The notes below the pieces were generated by a model that was not told where the DNA came from, did not search any database, and saw nothing but the letters and a program-made list of their open reading frames with translations. Both the position numbers and the translations under genes were made by a program. Below, in pieces: positions 12,901-26,478 of a stretch of 64,000 nucleotides of DNA. The stretch comes from Homalodisca vitripennis (taxonomy: Eukaryota > Arthropoda > Insecta > Hemiptera > Cicadellidae): positions 66,068,001-66,132,000 of the forward strand of contig NC_060213.1 in the NCBI RefSeq assembly GCF_021130785.1, given 5' to 3'. How positions within the stretch are numbered: the first letter of the stretch is position 1; the number at the start of each line of letters is the position of its first letter.

Positions 12901-15900
12901 TTATAACAAGTTTAGAAGGTCACCGTTTTAGTTGAAAATTTGGTTATTTAATTCCCAAAGGTGTAAAAAATTAAAAAGTTGGATGGTTCCCTTTGCTTGC
13001 AGTCCAAGGATTAAAATGACTGAATTCCATTATCTGTTAGAAAAGAACATTTTTCATTTTCCTTACAACGTGCTTGTTTTTGTTTATAATTTCATCAGGA
13101 CAAGAAGAGGTACAAATTCTTGAATTTACAGGGTTTTTTTAGTCTACCTGTGAGCTATAATTTACAAACTAACGTTATCATACTCGTATATGGGTTTTTT
13201 ACTTTTGCATTATGGAGTTTATTAAAGTTTAATATTTTTATAAATTATAAAGCCAACTAAAATTTTATGCTGCACAATATTTCCTAAAATATTGTAGTTA
13301 ATACTCTTCAAATAATTGATTCACCTTTACTAGCTTAGGAGCTGACGAAATGTTTAAATCGACATTTAAGACGTTTTGTCATACTATTTAAAAAATGAAA
13401 TTCTGAATTTTTATAAGTGAACAAATATTTAGAAAACAGAAACCTTTTAAGTGATGTACCACACGTTCTAAGTTCCTATTTGAAAATGTTTTTGGTTGTG
13501 TTTGAAATTGTTATCCCTACCATCCTGAAAATGCCTTTAGGTTATTTAAAACAACCTGTACATGTATAGACATATTTAATTAAAATTTAAAATAATCATA
13601 CAGTGACACGGTTAAGCATACTAATTAAAATCAAGGACCTCTTTCTAATTCTTCACTGACGCCATCTGTGTAAACAAGGAAATACTTATATATTGCTAAT
13701 TAATGTACAGCTTAAAACTAATTTTACGGTAAATACGTTTATGTGCTCCCATAAAAGACTTACGTTTTAAGGAGTATGTCTAATAAAAATAGTTTTAAAT
13801 TAAATTAATGTGGTATGATTAGAAATGTAAACTAAATAATTTTAAGCCTTAATCATATAATTGAACGTACCTTTTAACACGAGATTAAATTTTATTCATA
13901 ATCTATTCCAGTCTGAACCCGTACTGCCTTCCAGAACAAATCTAATTTAAATTGTAAATTAAATAAGAGGTTTGCTTGGTCAGTGAACTGTGCCCTTCAG
14001 GTTGACAGAATTAGACGGTAATCTTGTTTGAAACAGACTGTTGAAGCCTTAAAGAGTGGTTGCAGTTGTGTGTTTTCTTTACTGTTGCTGTCTGACTTCT
14101 TTGCCGTTCTTTACTGTTACAATTAATTGTTTAAAACTGTTCAGTTTTGTCTCAAATAAAAAGCTATGTAGTATAAATTGTGATTGAACATAAAAACTGA
14201 TAATTAGGTTTAATAAAGCTGAAAAACATCTCTATTCGGAATATCTCAGTAATCTTCCTTGAATGGATTTATCTTGACCTTCAACCTTATTTGAGTATCA
14301 CACATACTGACAATATTTGGAACCCCTAAATTAAATCAATCAGTATAATACTTTGAATTTTTATGTAAGAACATATTTTGCCAAAACCGAATACATATCT
14401 TCACACCCTGAATGAGTCAGGATGCTCTATATACCCTACTTTTGTAATATAAAGCTCAAATTTTGGTATATTGTGCCCGCTTGTAAAGCCCATAACCGCA
14501 GTGTTAATTACTTAGGTTTTAATAAGGCCTTGACATTTGTATATACTACTTCTTAACGGGTAATACATGAAACAACTATTAGTTAAAACGTGCTCAGGAT
14601 GATTCACCAATTGCAATTTGAATGTTTAATTTGTTGATCAGAGGAAAATTCTTGTACATGCGAAATTCAGTCTTAATCTTTTAAAGTTTGGGCACTATTG
14701 TAAAAGTATTAAATATTAAAGTTAGACTCCTATTTTTGAGAAACCACTTCGTAGTTTTACGTTAAAACACATGAAAACGTTAACGTGAAACGTGTGTTTC
14801 GTTGTGCATATAAAAAATCATGACAAAATCTTTTTCATAATAGTAAGTATTTATTTATTATTTAAAAATGCACCAACTCGTAATGGATGCCATGCCTATT
14901 TGTTTTAAATTGAGAAGCAAAACGACAAAAAATAGCACCAATTTAACATTAGGACTCAGTCTCACCTGATGTGTAAGTCGGTCACCTATTGTGTTACACA
15001 ATTGTACCGTTTTACTCCCCAGTTAATTGTGTTCTCTGGTCCGGGTCTTAACTTGGCGAGAGATTGGAACTCGTTATTGGCCTGTAATTGAAAATATAAA
15101 TTTCCCAACAAGTTTAGACAGTTCTCTTATTGTCCTGTAATCAAGAGTTTGAAATGTCTCAAACTACATTAAGTCTAATACTTTATAATTCTTATTTTTG
15201 TACGAAGAATAATGCAAAAATCCATACGTAATGAATTGCATTTCGGCAAATTAAATATTATTGAGTCACGCAATATAACTTGAGTTTTCACATTTATTAG
15301 GAATAAAGAATGAACTAACCCTTTAAAACCTACGAAATGACAGTTCGTTGCCATGTGTAATACACGTGTGTACCGGCAGTACAGGCATGTTTTAAATATT
15401 TAAATGCACGGAAGGGTCAGCCAAACCAACATTCCGGAGGTCTCCATACAGGACATTATAATTTAATTTTCAAAGGTTTGGGTTGACTTTTTGGAAGATT
15501 AAAATGCTTCTTTCAAACTTTAAACTGCTTATTCACTATTTAAGCCCATGTAATTAATGAGGGAAACCCGGTAAAATAGGCAATAAAGTGTAAAGCTTGT
15601 TTTTTACGATGAAATGTTTCTGAATTTTCAAAGGAACCTTCTGGACACCTTGGAAACACACCATTTCCCGGTGTCTGTTATTTTTAGCAGACTTATTATG
15701 ACCCGTATTTTTCATATGGTTGATGGAGTTGACTCCTAATAGGTTTTGTGTGACTCATGACGTAAGCCTATCACACCACGTTTTAGTGTCGTTTATTTAT
15801 TTCAACCACGACTGAGTTATGTTAGGTTAGTTATCCACCTGAGGAAAGATCAAACTGCAGATCTCGAAACTTAGCGATAAGCTTCTTTTCGAGAAACATT

Positions 15901-16203
15901 GTTAAAGTTACCAGTGGTATTACTTGTAATATTACTTTGAATATTAAATGGTAAGAGGCGATACAAAGGATAATTATAGTTTAACGGAAGCCTGTTAAAT
16001 GCTTCATTGAACGCTTCCTCTTCTAATTGCATCGTTAAAGTGCAAACTAAGCGGAAACCGTTCCTTATAACATCAGCTATAGACTAGCTAAGTGATTAAA
16101 GAGAATTTGCCGACAAAGAAAATTGGCGATGTCATTACCTAAGTTTCAGCGAGATAAGTTTAGTTCACATTTTTATGAGTCAAAGATGAGCGCTGAATGC
16201 AAA
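9946..16203. other. AT-rich non-coding DNA
   Basis: No convincing coding region, RNA gene or long repeat. Short open frames here have AT-driven composition with no recognisable domains. A stretch near 15,830-15,885 (CCTGAGGAAAGATCAAACTG, then AGATCTCGAAAC) resembles the 3' end seen in some Penelope-like or LINE elements, but this is too short to assign. Confidence 0.5.
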
Positions 16204-16215
16204 AAACTAAAAAGC

Positions 16216-16231
16216 AATATATATATCTATC

Positions 16232-16293
<62 letters not shown>
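16216..16293. repeat. Compound (TA)n-(GA)n microsatellite
   Basis: A run of TA (with two CT interruptions) passes directly into about 18 GA dinucleotides. Simple sequence only. Confidence 0.95.
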
Positions 16294-16295
<2 letters not shown>

Positions 16296-17420
16296 TGCTG
16301 ATAAAATTATATATAAAGCGTAACGTAGAATAATTTATTACCTCAGTAATAAAGTGCCAACTGATAGTAATCAACGAAGCCAAACACTCAGGATGGTGGC
16401 AAAATTTCTCTTTCGTCCATCATGCTGTATGTCCTCCGGATTTATTGAGAATGGATTCAAATAAATATTTGAAATGTTACATGAAGCTTCATTTCTATAA
16501 AGGTTACATCGTTGATGAGAGATTACGTCTCCATTGGGTTTGGCTGGGCGTAGTAAAAGCTTTACTCTCCGAATAATAACTCGAATACTGAGCTAAGCGT
16601 TTGAAATTTAACATATTTCGCTATCACTTATTGCGCTAGCAACATTCTTGCTCTGACATTTTACCTGACTTTTTTGGATGTTTGTAAGTCTTCTGCAGGA
16701 TATCATGAACAAATGGTGTTAAATATATAACATTTTGAATTCGAAAAGCGAGTTCGACAATGGTGCATAGCTGAGCGTTAGCAAGTCTACAGGTCTACAA
16801 GGTCTACAGGATATCTTGAGAACTTATTGATCTATAAACTTGAAAAATTGCAAGCATATTTATTCCTACATAAGAAATATTGAGTTTGATAAGTTAAAGA
16901 ATTGACTATAAGATTGTGATGAGTGTTACTGAAACTCAGGGATATATCTTGAGAACGATTCTCGATGTCATAATTGTTACTCAAAAGACCAGTGTAAAAC
17001 TATAAGCTAACGCTCCTTCAAATCCTTCCAAATCCTTCAGAATGACATGTATAAATGAAACATAATGCAAAATTTAAAGTTTATAGGTCAGTTCGTTCTC
17101 TATATGAGATTGCGGATAAATACACAGACATATTCAAATGAATTATTTTCAGCCCCGTGAGTGATAGGCTTCGGTTAGAAATGCTCACCCAATAAGATAT
17201 CCCTTGCTACAGCTAAGTAATAATCAATATTTTTTAATTAAATGGAGTTAAATTCCATGTTAAGGAAATTTAGCTGGATTAATAGGGAAAAGTATCCGTT
17301 GTCATACACAATTAAATTTAATATTCCCATTAAAAGCTGCTACTTATTAGTGATTAAGCTTTGCGTGATTTTTTGCTTGTTTGGTAATAGACGTTTTGTC
17401 TATAGTGCAGGCAGTATTTC
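16294..17420. other. AT-rich spacer
   Basis: Nothing recognised beyond a short local duplication GTCTACAGGTCTACAAGG near 16,785-16,810. Confidence 0.5.
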
Positions 17421-17423
17421 TAT

Positions 17424-17650
17424 ATTCCTATCCATATTCCTATCCACATCCTCATTACAACCAAATCTACATTTTTACTTGCATCCCTATCTCAATCCAT
17501 ATTGCTATCCACATCCTCATTACAACCAAATCTACATTTTTACTTGCATCCCTATCTCAATCCATATTGCTATCCACATCCTCATTACAACCAAATCTAC
17601 ATTTTTACTTGCATCCCTATCTCAATCCCTATTCCTATCCACATCACAAC
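17424..17650. repeat. 65-bp minisatellite, about 3.3 copies
   Basis: The motif CTCATTACAACCAAATCTAC recurs at 17,451, 17,516 and 17,581, giving an exact 65-base period. The plus strand is pyrimidine- and A-rich, which leaves all three forward frames open; since 65 is not a multiple of three the long open frames here are composition effects, not a gene. Confidence 0.9.
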
Positions 17651-19160
17651 TTATACCACACACCAACTACCACAACTGAATTCATATTCCAATTTCATCC
17701 CTAGCCAGAATCTCTCCATAATCCTGTCCGTATCCTTATTAGCATGTACACCACTAAAGAACCGATATCCATAACCCTACCCATACCCTTACCCACAACC
17801 TTACAAAGGACAACCAATACAATTACTATTATCCTTATTCACTCATTTTCCATAGCTCTACCCTAATGCCCACCTATGAAATAGATATTTATAAAAAACA
17901 CTAAACGACTGCTGGTTGCATGTAAAAAAATAAAAAAGGTTTACTAAGAGTGTTTTTCAGTAACAATGTTTTCCAGAACAACCCGTGTCTTATTCAATAA
18001 CATATAAATCTACAATGAATAATTACGGCGCGAAGCAGTGACATCTTAAATTACACGGGTTATAGAGCAGCTTATCAAATAATTATTGTATAATACATAG
18101 CGTGGTGGAGCCGTTATCTGTAACAATGACAAATTAAGCATTGTAACAGTTTAAAGATGAAACGTTGCATTTGGGGGATGTGTCCGAATTGGCCGTGTGA
18201 ATTGGATGTAAGTCAATAAATAAAGAAATTTGAAATGAGAATTTGTCAATGAGTTGTAAAATTTTGTATTATTTTTTATGTGACAAGTTCAAACAACATG
18301 TAAACACACGTTAAAGTTTTCCGTTTCTTTCATAGCATTTTTAACGTGTTTATAACAATATAACCATTAACTATTTGTTTCAAAATTTTGATTGATTAAT
18401 AACTATAGACATAGAGTTAAATTTGTATATCTGAGAAGGTGTCGATATAGGTAAGGGATACTACCAGGGTATTTAAATTCAAACGAATCAGATATACGAA
18501 AAAGTACTTTCCAGAACTACATGATGATATGAGATTATATTTTGTTACTAAAAATTTAAAGGATTTAGGTATGTAACAGGAAATTAACGACTTCAGTGGA
18601 GAAGATAAGACATGCGAAGGTGATGGGATCAATCTGTCAATGGGAGGTGTAACGTTATCAGGTTTGATCATCTGATGCTGCCTGTGATAACCGCAAACAG
18701 CTGACTGTACAGAGATCACTCAGTTAATTGTGATCACCATTCAACCACGAATGGCACAAAGTTGGCAATGGAGTAGTTGAATCGTAATTTTGTGGCATAC
18801 GAGCTGGTAAAGTGTACAAAAACACAACATTTATCGTAAACAGATAGGTTTTAATCAGAAATATAAAGACAAATATTTACAACCAACAAATTCTGATATT
18901 CTGTTCCAACACTTTTTTTTGTTACAGGGTTCTTACAATTTATTACATTCCTATAAAAGGATAACAAAATTTTTTTAATCTGCCAAATTTATATTGTGGA
19001 TGGAGTAGTGTAATATATTTTTTAAATAAATGGCTCTGCCACTTTTCATACAAGAAGCATTTTTGAAACTGAAGGAAACAATACATCGCAGTATGGAGGA
19101 ACCCGACAGAATGTAACGAAATAGTTATAGTGTAGACAGACGTAGACAGAACTGGCCTAT
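17651..19160. other. AT-rich spacer
   Basis: No gene supported. Around 18,600-18,750 the minus strand shows a weak similarity (CAGTCAGCTGTTTGCGG) to part of segment B at 49,690 and 60,220, which may mark an old copy of that repeat. Confidence 0.4.
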
Positions 19161-19164
19161 TACA

Positions 19165-19290
19165 TTTTAAACCCAAAATCAAAAGAGTTCTTTCTTAGAT
19201 TAAAAGGAACTTTTTTGCCTAGTTTCAAGTGTTTAAAAACGATATATAAAGGGTTATAACACATACAGACAAATAGACAGATGGACCGAG
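19165..19290 (+). repeat. Dispersed relic repeat, copy 1
   Basis: Shares in order CCAAAATCA, GTTCTTTCTT, AGTTTCAAGT and a CAGACAAATAGACAGATGG tract with the copy at 28,683-28,805. It is an old interspersed repeat of unknown class. Confidence 0.5.
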
Positions 19291-21234
19291 CATAAAATCG
19301 ATAGGGTTCATCCTTTGACCAATTTTTCCCTAAAGTTATCACACACATGGTGTTTACCACTTTTAAATATTAATATAAAATAGTCATGTAATGTTGGCTA
19401 CACTTCCAGCTTTTTTGTATATTTCTGTATAAGGACTCATCCACGGAAAACTGATTTTTGTTTTAGTAATGTTACTATTTATAAATATATGGTTTACTAC
19501 GTATATTGATTACATTACATATTAGCCTACAGACCAATTTCCCTTACCGGCATCCCTTGGATACATATAATGTTTAGAATTCTTTAAGTTCAGAATATAA
19601 CACTTAAATATTACTTTGCTCTTGTTTTGTTTTATGATCTATATAAATAACTATTATTACACTACTAATTTTGAATTGCTTGCAATTATTCAGTTAAAAT
19701 TAATAACCTACATATTTCTAAGCAAGCAATTTAGTTTTTGTTATGACTGTGCAAATAATGTATATAACATGAAATATGAGATAAAAAACTAAGGCATTAT
19801 TTATATGTACGTTCTTGGTAACCATATCATCGATGACACAATTTGTATAGTAGTATCATTCCAAAAATAGTGTCGCAAAGGTTTTTTAAAAATATAACTT
19901 TTTTTGAAGTCTACTGACAGTAGTGATTTGAACAATGAGAGTTGTTTGTTACAACAAAGGAACGGTGACAAAGGTGAAATGAGAATGATGTATGGGTGGG
20001 GGGAGGAACAATAATTTTTCTTCTCCGCTCTTATGTTGGCCTTTGTTGTACATCTTTGAAGAATAGAAACGCACGTTAATATTACAAGTCTGCTTCAGTA
20101 GTTTCGTGGATTGTAGCCTTTATTTAAATGAAGAATTGTTTATTAGTTGTATGTGAATAATTGCGTTTGGTATATGTGTTTGAAAATATTGTATTAATAA
20201 ATATTATCGAATAAAAACGTTTTGGTAAAATAGGAGTATGAACGTTAACATTACAAAATATTGGATTCCCTTTATATAAGACAAAACATACTGAATTATA
20301 AATTGTAGATTATAATAGATGATTATATAAAAATACTATAACAAGAATTTCAAAATATTTCTAGAAAAAATATATCAAGAATTGAATACGACATAAAAAT
20401 TAAGATTTGATACTTGGATTTACTTCGTCATAAGAAAAGAATGCAGTTCAGCAATTGTACTTTAGATATGAAATATAATACATTTATAAAAAATAAAATA
20501 AATGTCTTAACTATTTAAACAATAACAGCAAGGTGAAATTGGCACTAATCGTATGGCTGAGGAGAGCCTTAAATAAGAAAATATTTTTAGCATTATCGGT
20601 AATAACATTTTGACATAGTCAACAGTGAATAAATACTGCCACATTAGACTAAAATATATTTGACCTATTCACATCTCTAGCTTCTTGTGGGTAGAAGGAA
20701 TTATTTACAGTTTAGGAACAATAAAGCTTATCATATTATTCAAATGTATAAGCTTTATGTATTTTGACCATTTACGATATATACTGGAAGTGAGCATTTG
20801 TAATTGCAGTAATTACATAATTTTTATGTTTTCCCAAGGGATGAATTATATAATTGGAATGTTTAATTGCATCATATAATAGTTAATAATAATAATAATA
20901 TTAACAGTGTACGTAATAATAATCTTTTCGTTTCGTTGTTAAAAATCATTATGAACAAATATCCAAAACGTAATCTTCTACCAAGATGAGTAAGATTAGC
21001 AACACAAAACTCTGAAGACATAATGTTCTTTTTACCTTTGCGCGTCCTTGATTGAACTGAAAGGTGTATTACTAAGAATTGTATAGATAATAAGCATGTA
21101 TATGATATATTGGTACATTAATGAAGGTTCAATACTACGAATGTCTTAGTAACCTGTCACAATTATTTGTGAGTCACGGCTGACAGACTGGAGTAGGACC
21201 ATCAAAATGCAATGCAAATGATTGAGATACTTAC
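19291..21234. other. AT-rich spacer
   Basis: No gene, RNA or repeat recognised apart from a short (AAT)n run near 20,885. Confidence 0.5.
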
Positions 21235-21502
21235 TTATAGTCTATTCACCGAGTGATGGGTGTAACACGCCACCCGCCATTGTTGTGACATGTGACCGGC
21301 AAGTTCACATGGGCTACATCAGCACCAACTCACTGGAGCGCCAACAGCAAGGCGCGAATGGCTGCTGTAATATTTCTGGTTATTAACACGAACTAACCAG
21401 AAATTTCCTAGGTTTCTCTCCCCGGTTGGTCACAACCCCAGAGGCTTGCTACCGTGCAGTGGGCGCGGCATCACTCTCATCACTCGATGAATGGGCTATA
21501 GC
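21235..21502. mobile_element. MITE-like element with short imperfect terminal inverted repeats
   Basis: The left end (TATAGTCTATTCACCGAGTG, from 21,236) is inverted at the right end (CACTCGATGAATGGGCTATA, to 21,500) with three mismatches in about 22 bases. The 268-base interior is GC-richer than its flanks and has no coding capacity. Target-site duplication is not clear; a TA duplication is possible. Confidence 0.6.
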
Positions 21503-22490
21503 AGACATACGACTCCGACTACTGCCGGTATAAACCATTGTATAATACTATTAGGATGTTATTAATAGTTTTGTACATAATTTCTTTAATATTAAAACAC
21601 AAAACTTACTGTAACTTTATTTTCATTGTGCTTTTGTCTTCTTATATGTTTATTTTGTTGGGAGAAATATTAGTAAATATGTGTGAAATATTGTTAAAGC
21701 ACTACTGCCAACATGCGACCAGGAATGGCCACTCGGGTTTATTTATATTGTATCGGGGACAGATCCATTAGCCTCCGACTAACCACATCATTACTCCGTC
21801 GAGTGTATCGATATAACCGTTATTAAAGTGTATCCAATGTTGTTAACTAATCATTTCATGTTTATCATAAGACACGATTATCAGCTTAATTAATATATGA
21901 TTTTAATTTTTACATTTTATTTTGTAAGTTTTTGTGGCGAGTACGGGATATACTGAAAGTCTAGGCGTGAAGCTGATTTTATTCCGAATACTTGCATTTT
22001 TATATCGTTATCCTTTTCAAAATTTATGTCCTATTAAAAAACAGCCATTTTGAGATTAGTTTCTAGTTGGCATTTGTTGAAACAGGTTATCGTCGTTTAG
22101 TAATACAAAACCTGGTAACTACGCCTCGAGATTTTCAATCAAACCTCTTCCTTATGCGTTTATATAACCTAACAGATAATCAAATCCAGATTAAAACTTT
22201 TTTAATATTATGAACCATAACGAACATATCCTTTGGCAACTAAATGCACGAAGGCACTAAAAGGATATATTGGTACGACTTATATAGTCCTTAATAGAAG
22301 GACTAATGATTATCAACTGAGTTAAAGAATACATGTTACAAATAGGTTTCAACACATTAACCAAAAACTGACAACCGACCAATAGTAACTGACCAAAGCA
22401 ACAGTTAATCAGTTGGTCTCCCTGAGTCACATGAGTCTTTGAGCTGCTAAGGCGTTTAACAGCAGTGGTTATTACATCGTGAACGGTCGA
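21503..22490. other. AT-rich spacer
   Basis: No supported gene or repeat. Confidence 0.5.
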
Positions 22491-22494
22491 TGAA

Positions 22495-23055
22495 AAGTTG
22501 AGTTCAGCTCCATTTCACCTTCCGCTTAGTGCAGCGTCTGAAATCTGACGCTGTCACAGGTTTGACTCTTGGAATCTAGAGTCCTTCCTTGTCCGTCTGG
22601 AGATTCAAAAAGTCAGCGACGAAGAAGATTAAATTCAACTCTTTGCACCGTTTCCATATCAGAGAGACCTAGCCTACAAGTTGTCAATACACATGTAGTA
22701 AATAGAACCTTACAAAATGGTATTTATCTAAGAGAATGGAAAAAGAGCATATTAATCCTACTGTCAAAAGTTAGTGCACCCACCTGTGTTGAGCGGTTAA
22801 GGTTAATTTTAATACTGAACTTATATGATGTCGAAACGATGCGGAGGTTTCGTTTTGAGCTTCTTCATTCTTCGTTGCTGGCTGTTTTTGGATGCCTTTA
22901 GACGAACATGACTTCAGATTTCAGGAGTCAAGTCTGCAACATCATTCATTAAGCATCAGCATTTCAGATGCTGCACGTAGGGAAGGTGAACTGGAGCTAA
23001 ACTCAACATTCGCATTGAATCAATCCTTCCCACCATAGTTGCGTTATGTGTTAGT
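22495..23055. mobile_element. Foldback/palindromic repeat, copy 1
   Basis: The left arm (about 22,497-22,620) and right arm (about 22,830-23,000) are inverted versions of each other: GTTTGACTCTTGGAATC on the left corresponds to the inverse of the right-arm AGGAGTCAAGTCTGC region. The same two-armed structure recurs at 50,985-51,455. No coding capacity, so non-autonomous. Confidence 0.6.
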
Positions 23056-23089
23056 AGACTCGGTTGCTCCACCGTACTTTGGGGTCGTC

Positions 23090-23370
23090 ATCGTAGTCCA
23101 CTCAATTGTGCACCTGATGAGACAATGAGAGTACCTCTTTACCTAGATTGCACTACTTTTAGTACCAGAATACTACCTAGATTTTGTAGTCTGGGTGTCT
23201 CTGGTGTCGAAACGATGCGGGGGGTTTCGTTTTGAGATTTGTAGTTCTTCGTCGCCGGCTGTTTTTGGATCCTTTCAGAAGAACATGACTTCAGATTTCA
23301 GGAGTCAAGTCTGCAACAGCATCAGATTTCAGATGCTGCACGTAAAAGGAAAGTGAACTAGGGGACCGCC
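23090..23370. repeat. Foldback repeat, partial second copy (centre and right arm)
   Basis: Bases 23,207-23,360 repeat the right arm at 22,838-22,990 (GTCGAAACGATGCGG, then TCAGGAGTCAAGTCTGCAAC). The part near 23,112 (CACCTGATGAGACAATGAGA) matches in inverse orientation the centre of the copy at 51,220. The left arm is missing. Confidence 0.6.
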
Positions 23371-26300
23371 TCCTTTCTAGACCCATGAGGAATAATTTAG
23401 GGCACTAATCTCAAGTCATGTCCCCTTGGAATAAGGGAAGCAAGATCTGTACCAGCCTCTCCAGTCAAAGTAGGCATGGGATGGCACGCTCGTATGTCTA
23501 TGCTAGCAAGAACTTTTGACTCTTAGGGAACGAACCCCACCAACTTGAACAGTCTTCTCCCGCAGTATACTAGACCTATCGAATTACCTTTGCACCTTAG
23601 AATCTCGAGAGTTACGGTTAGTGATGTGTCGCTTCTATACATCCATAACGTTGCCCAGATTTAAGTGACACATCGGGTATTGCTGTGCACAGTGTGGGTT
23701 CAACTGGAAGGTACAAACTAGCCACAAGTGAACCTTACTGGGTAGACGTGTAAGTGATACTCAGCGTGGTAACAGACGACTCATTGTGACAGATGGTGAT
23801 TGGTAGTCGAAGTCTAAGTAATAGTCATCGTAGTAACAGACGACACATCGTAATAGATGGTGATTGGTAATCTTTATGTTAGATAGACTATTGCCATAAC
23901 ATGTAGAATCTGATGTCCACGTTTTATTGGTATTAAGTGGCTTAACATATGGAAATTAAAAGTTGATGTGGTAACTGGTACTTGTTGTAGATGATGTCTC
24001 AAGATAGTAGTTTTAGATAGGTATTTTAAGAGTGACTACTACAGTAAGATGATTAGTTAACGCTCACAGTGGTAGGTTGATATTGTAAGGAATGGTAGTG
24101 AACATATACAAATGATACTAAAAATGTAAAAACCATGAGGAATCGTATATTATTAATTACAGTACACAGATAGGAATGTGTTTATGATAGGAGACTTAAA
24201 CTGGAATCTACAAAGTAAAATGAATGATGGCCTAATGCAAGCGGATACGCTTAAGATTGTAATCGACCTTGACCCGTGACCTTGACACGACATCTTCTTG
24301 AATTACAATAAAGTACCCTTACCCCACCACCATAGAGTGCATATTTTAGCATAATTAACACAACATCTCACGTTATACGTGGTCACATTACAACACACGT
24401 AGTGTATTTAATAGATGGTTTACGTTACGTATTTATTTCGTTACGTGGTATACAGTTCATGTTTATTTAATCCGACACTTTATATTATCATTTTAACTTT
24501 TATAAAAACATTAGTTTTAGACAGTAAGTTATAGACGTCTCCACACAGTTATCAACATTACAAGAATAAGAAAATAGAACATACTTGCTGACACAGTACA
24601 GTTAAAATGTCTACACAAGTTGATTCAACAATGTTTGAACATAATTATTAGTTATATGGGGGGTTGAATAAGGTGTTTAATTCCCTAGTTTCCTTTTAGT
24701 TTGGTTAAATAATAACACTTCTTCACCAAAAAGGATAAATCTAATTTTTACTGTAAACGAATAAAAATTTGTGTTTTTGTCAATATTTTAAAGACAAGTC
24801 ACATAATAATATTATTTAGTAAATATGTGTGTTCTTAACAACACATAATTTACGTAAGGGAGGGGGGGAGGATAAATTTAAATTTCTTAGTTCCATATTA
24901 ATATAATACCACTTCTTCAGTAAAATAGGTAATTCCAAGAATAAATTGTAATTTAATTTAATATTTGTTTTTTTCTCGATATTCAAAATAAAATTGACTT
25001 AATAATAATACATAATAATGAGTAATAGTGAAAATCTAATAATGATAAAATTTGAAATATATGTATAGTACTGTATATATGTATAGGCTGTGGTTGGATC
25101 TTATTTAATTTCAATTGGTTATCCTTTAGAAAGTATGGTAAAGCTCATTTAAATTAAATGTATAGCCTGAGGACCCGTAAAATATACTTCTTTCCGACTT
25201 AGTCAAGCATTACTTGCTTTGGTAATATGAATTGAATTTAATATTAAATGGACAAAAGCATCTTTTCTCTCTTACGTATGCCATGTTCATTATTTTACTA
25301 CCTTCTTCTGCTAGTTCTATTTTTGGAAATGGGACTATGAACCGAAAAACCTATCAGGTGTTTAGATGAATGTTCAAATTAACTTTTCCCAAACTGACCC
25401 AACTTACTGAAATGATTAGTTTTGACCATGTCAGTGACTTAAATTTGCCCTTGACCCTTGCTGAATTTTTTTCGATGATTTCTTTTCCTCCGGCATCACT
25501 TGTATTTCAAGAATAGTTTCATTATATATTTCAAACACAATTTGCAACAAACTACAACGAATGCCAAATACAATATACTATCTTTTTTATTATTTCAAGT
25601 ACACTGTTAGAAAGGTTTTCCTCTAGGTTGCTTAAAGGCTTTTCTTCCTTTCTCCAAACATTCAGATCTATATTTATTCGTCTGTTTCATCTATACCTGC
25701 TAGTACAGGTACAGTCTAGTGATTATTTGTATAGTTTAAACACCAAATGGTGACTAGCCAGGAAACCCTGCAGCCGTGAACGTTCTTCGTCTATATGATG
25801 AAGACCTGTATCTTCATCGCAATTCCTACGTAGTTGTTTCCATTTTTGAACATTTATGAACATTTTTAACTATACTAAACAAATTCTCAAAAGTTATTAG
25901 CAAGAAACTGTTCAACACCAAAATTTGGTTTGCTATGGTCTCATATCTTTGTTTAAGTTTCATACGTGCATAAACTTTATTTAATTGCCAAAGACATTTG
26001 TAGTCAAATGAGGTTATCTTGTAAAAAAGCAGAATTAGGCCACCTACTGTAACTGTAAGACCAACGACCTATATCACCTGGTAATCCCGTTGGTCACGAA
26101 TGTCAAAGCCCTTCAAGAGCTTGCAGGGGCAAAGGCAGTTTTGAGGTATCCCTGTTGCAGTTTAAACAATATATCCAATAAGTGATCAGGATGTTTCTCA
26201 AAATAATGTAAGTTTAAAGGTCGCAAAATTGATTTTAAACCCTAGCAATTTTGCCTAATCGAGAATGTGTTATAATAAGTAACTGAAAACAAACTAAATA

Positions 26301-26470
26301 TATTTTTTTTGTAATACTGCGCACATATCAACTGTTTTTTTTACATTTAATTTGGTCCATAGAGAGCTTTTTCGTTCCCTTATAACAGAGACAAATAACA
26401 TTTTTTTACTCTCAAACTTTGTTATTGTTTCAGTAGAAGTAAATGCAAAAAAACACAGTGTTAGTATAGT
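23371..26470. other. Non-coding DNA with a small tandem duplication
   Basis: Contains two diverged copies of a roughly 66-base unit at 23,752-23,872 (shared CAGATGGTGATTGGTA or its variant). No gene supported; the remainder is AT-rich. Confidence 0.5.
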
Positions 26471-26478
26471 AATAGTAT

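Noticed and set aside
15820..15890. Penelope-like or LINE 3' remnant
   Set aside because: Similarity rests on two short phrases only; no coding remnant nearby.
17242..17774. Three overlapping plus-strand frames of 145, 107 and 90 codons
   Set aside because: All are caused by the 65-bp pyrimidine/A-rich minisatellite that lacks stops in any forward frame.
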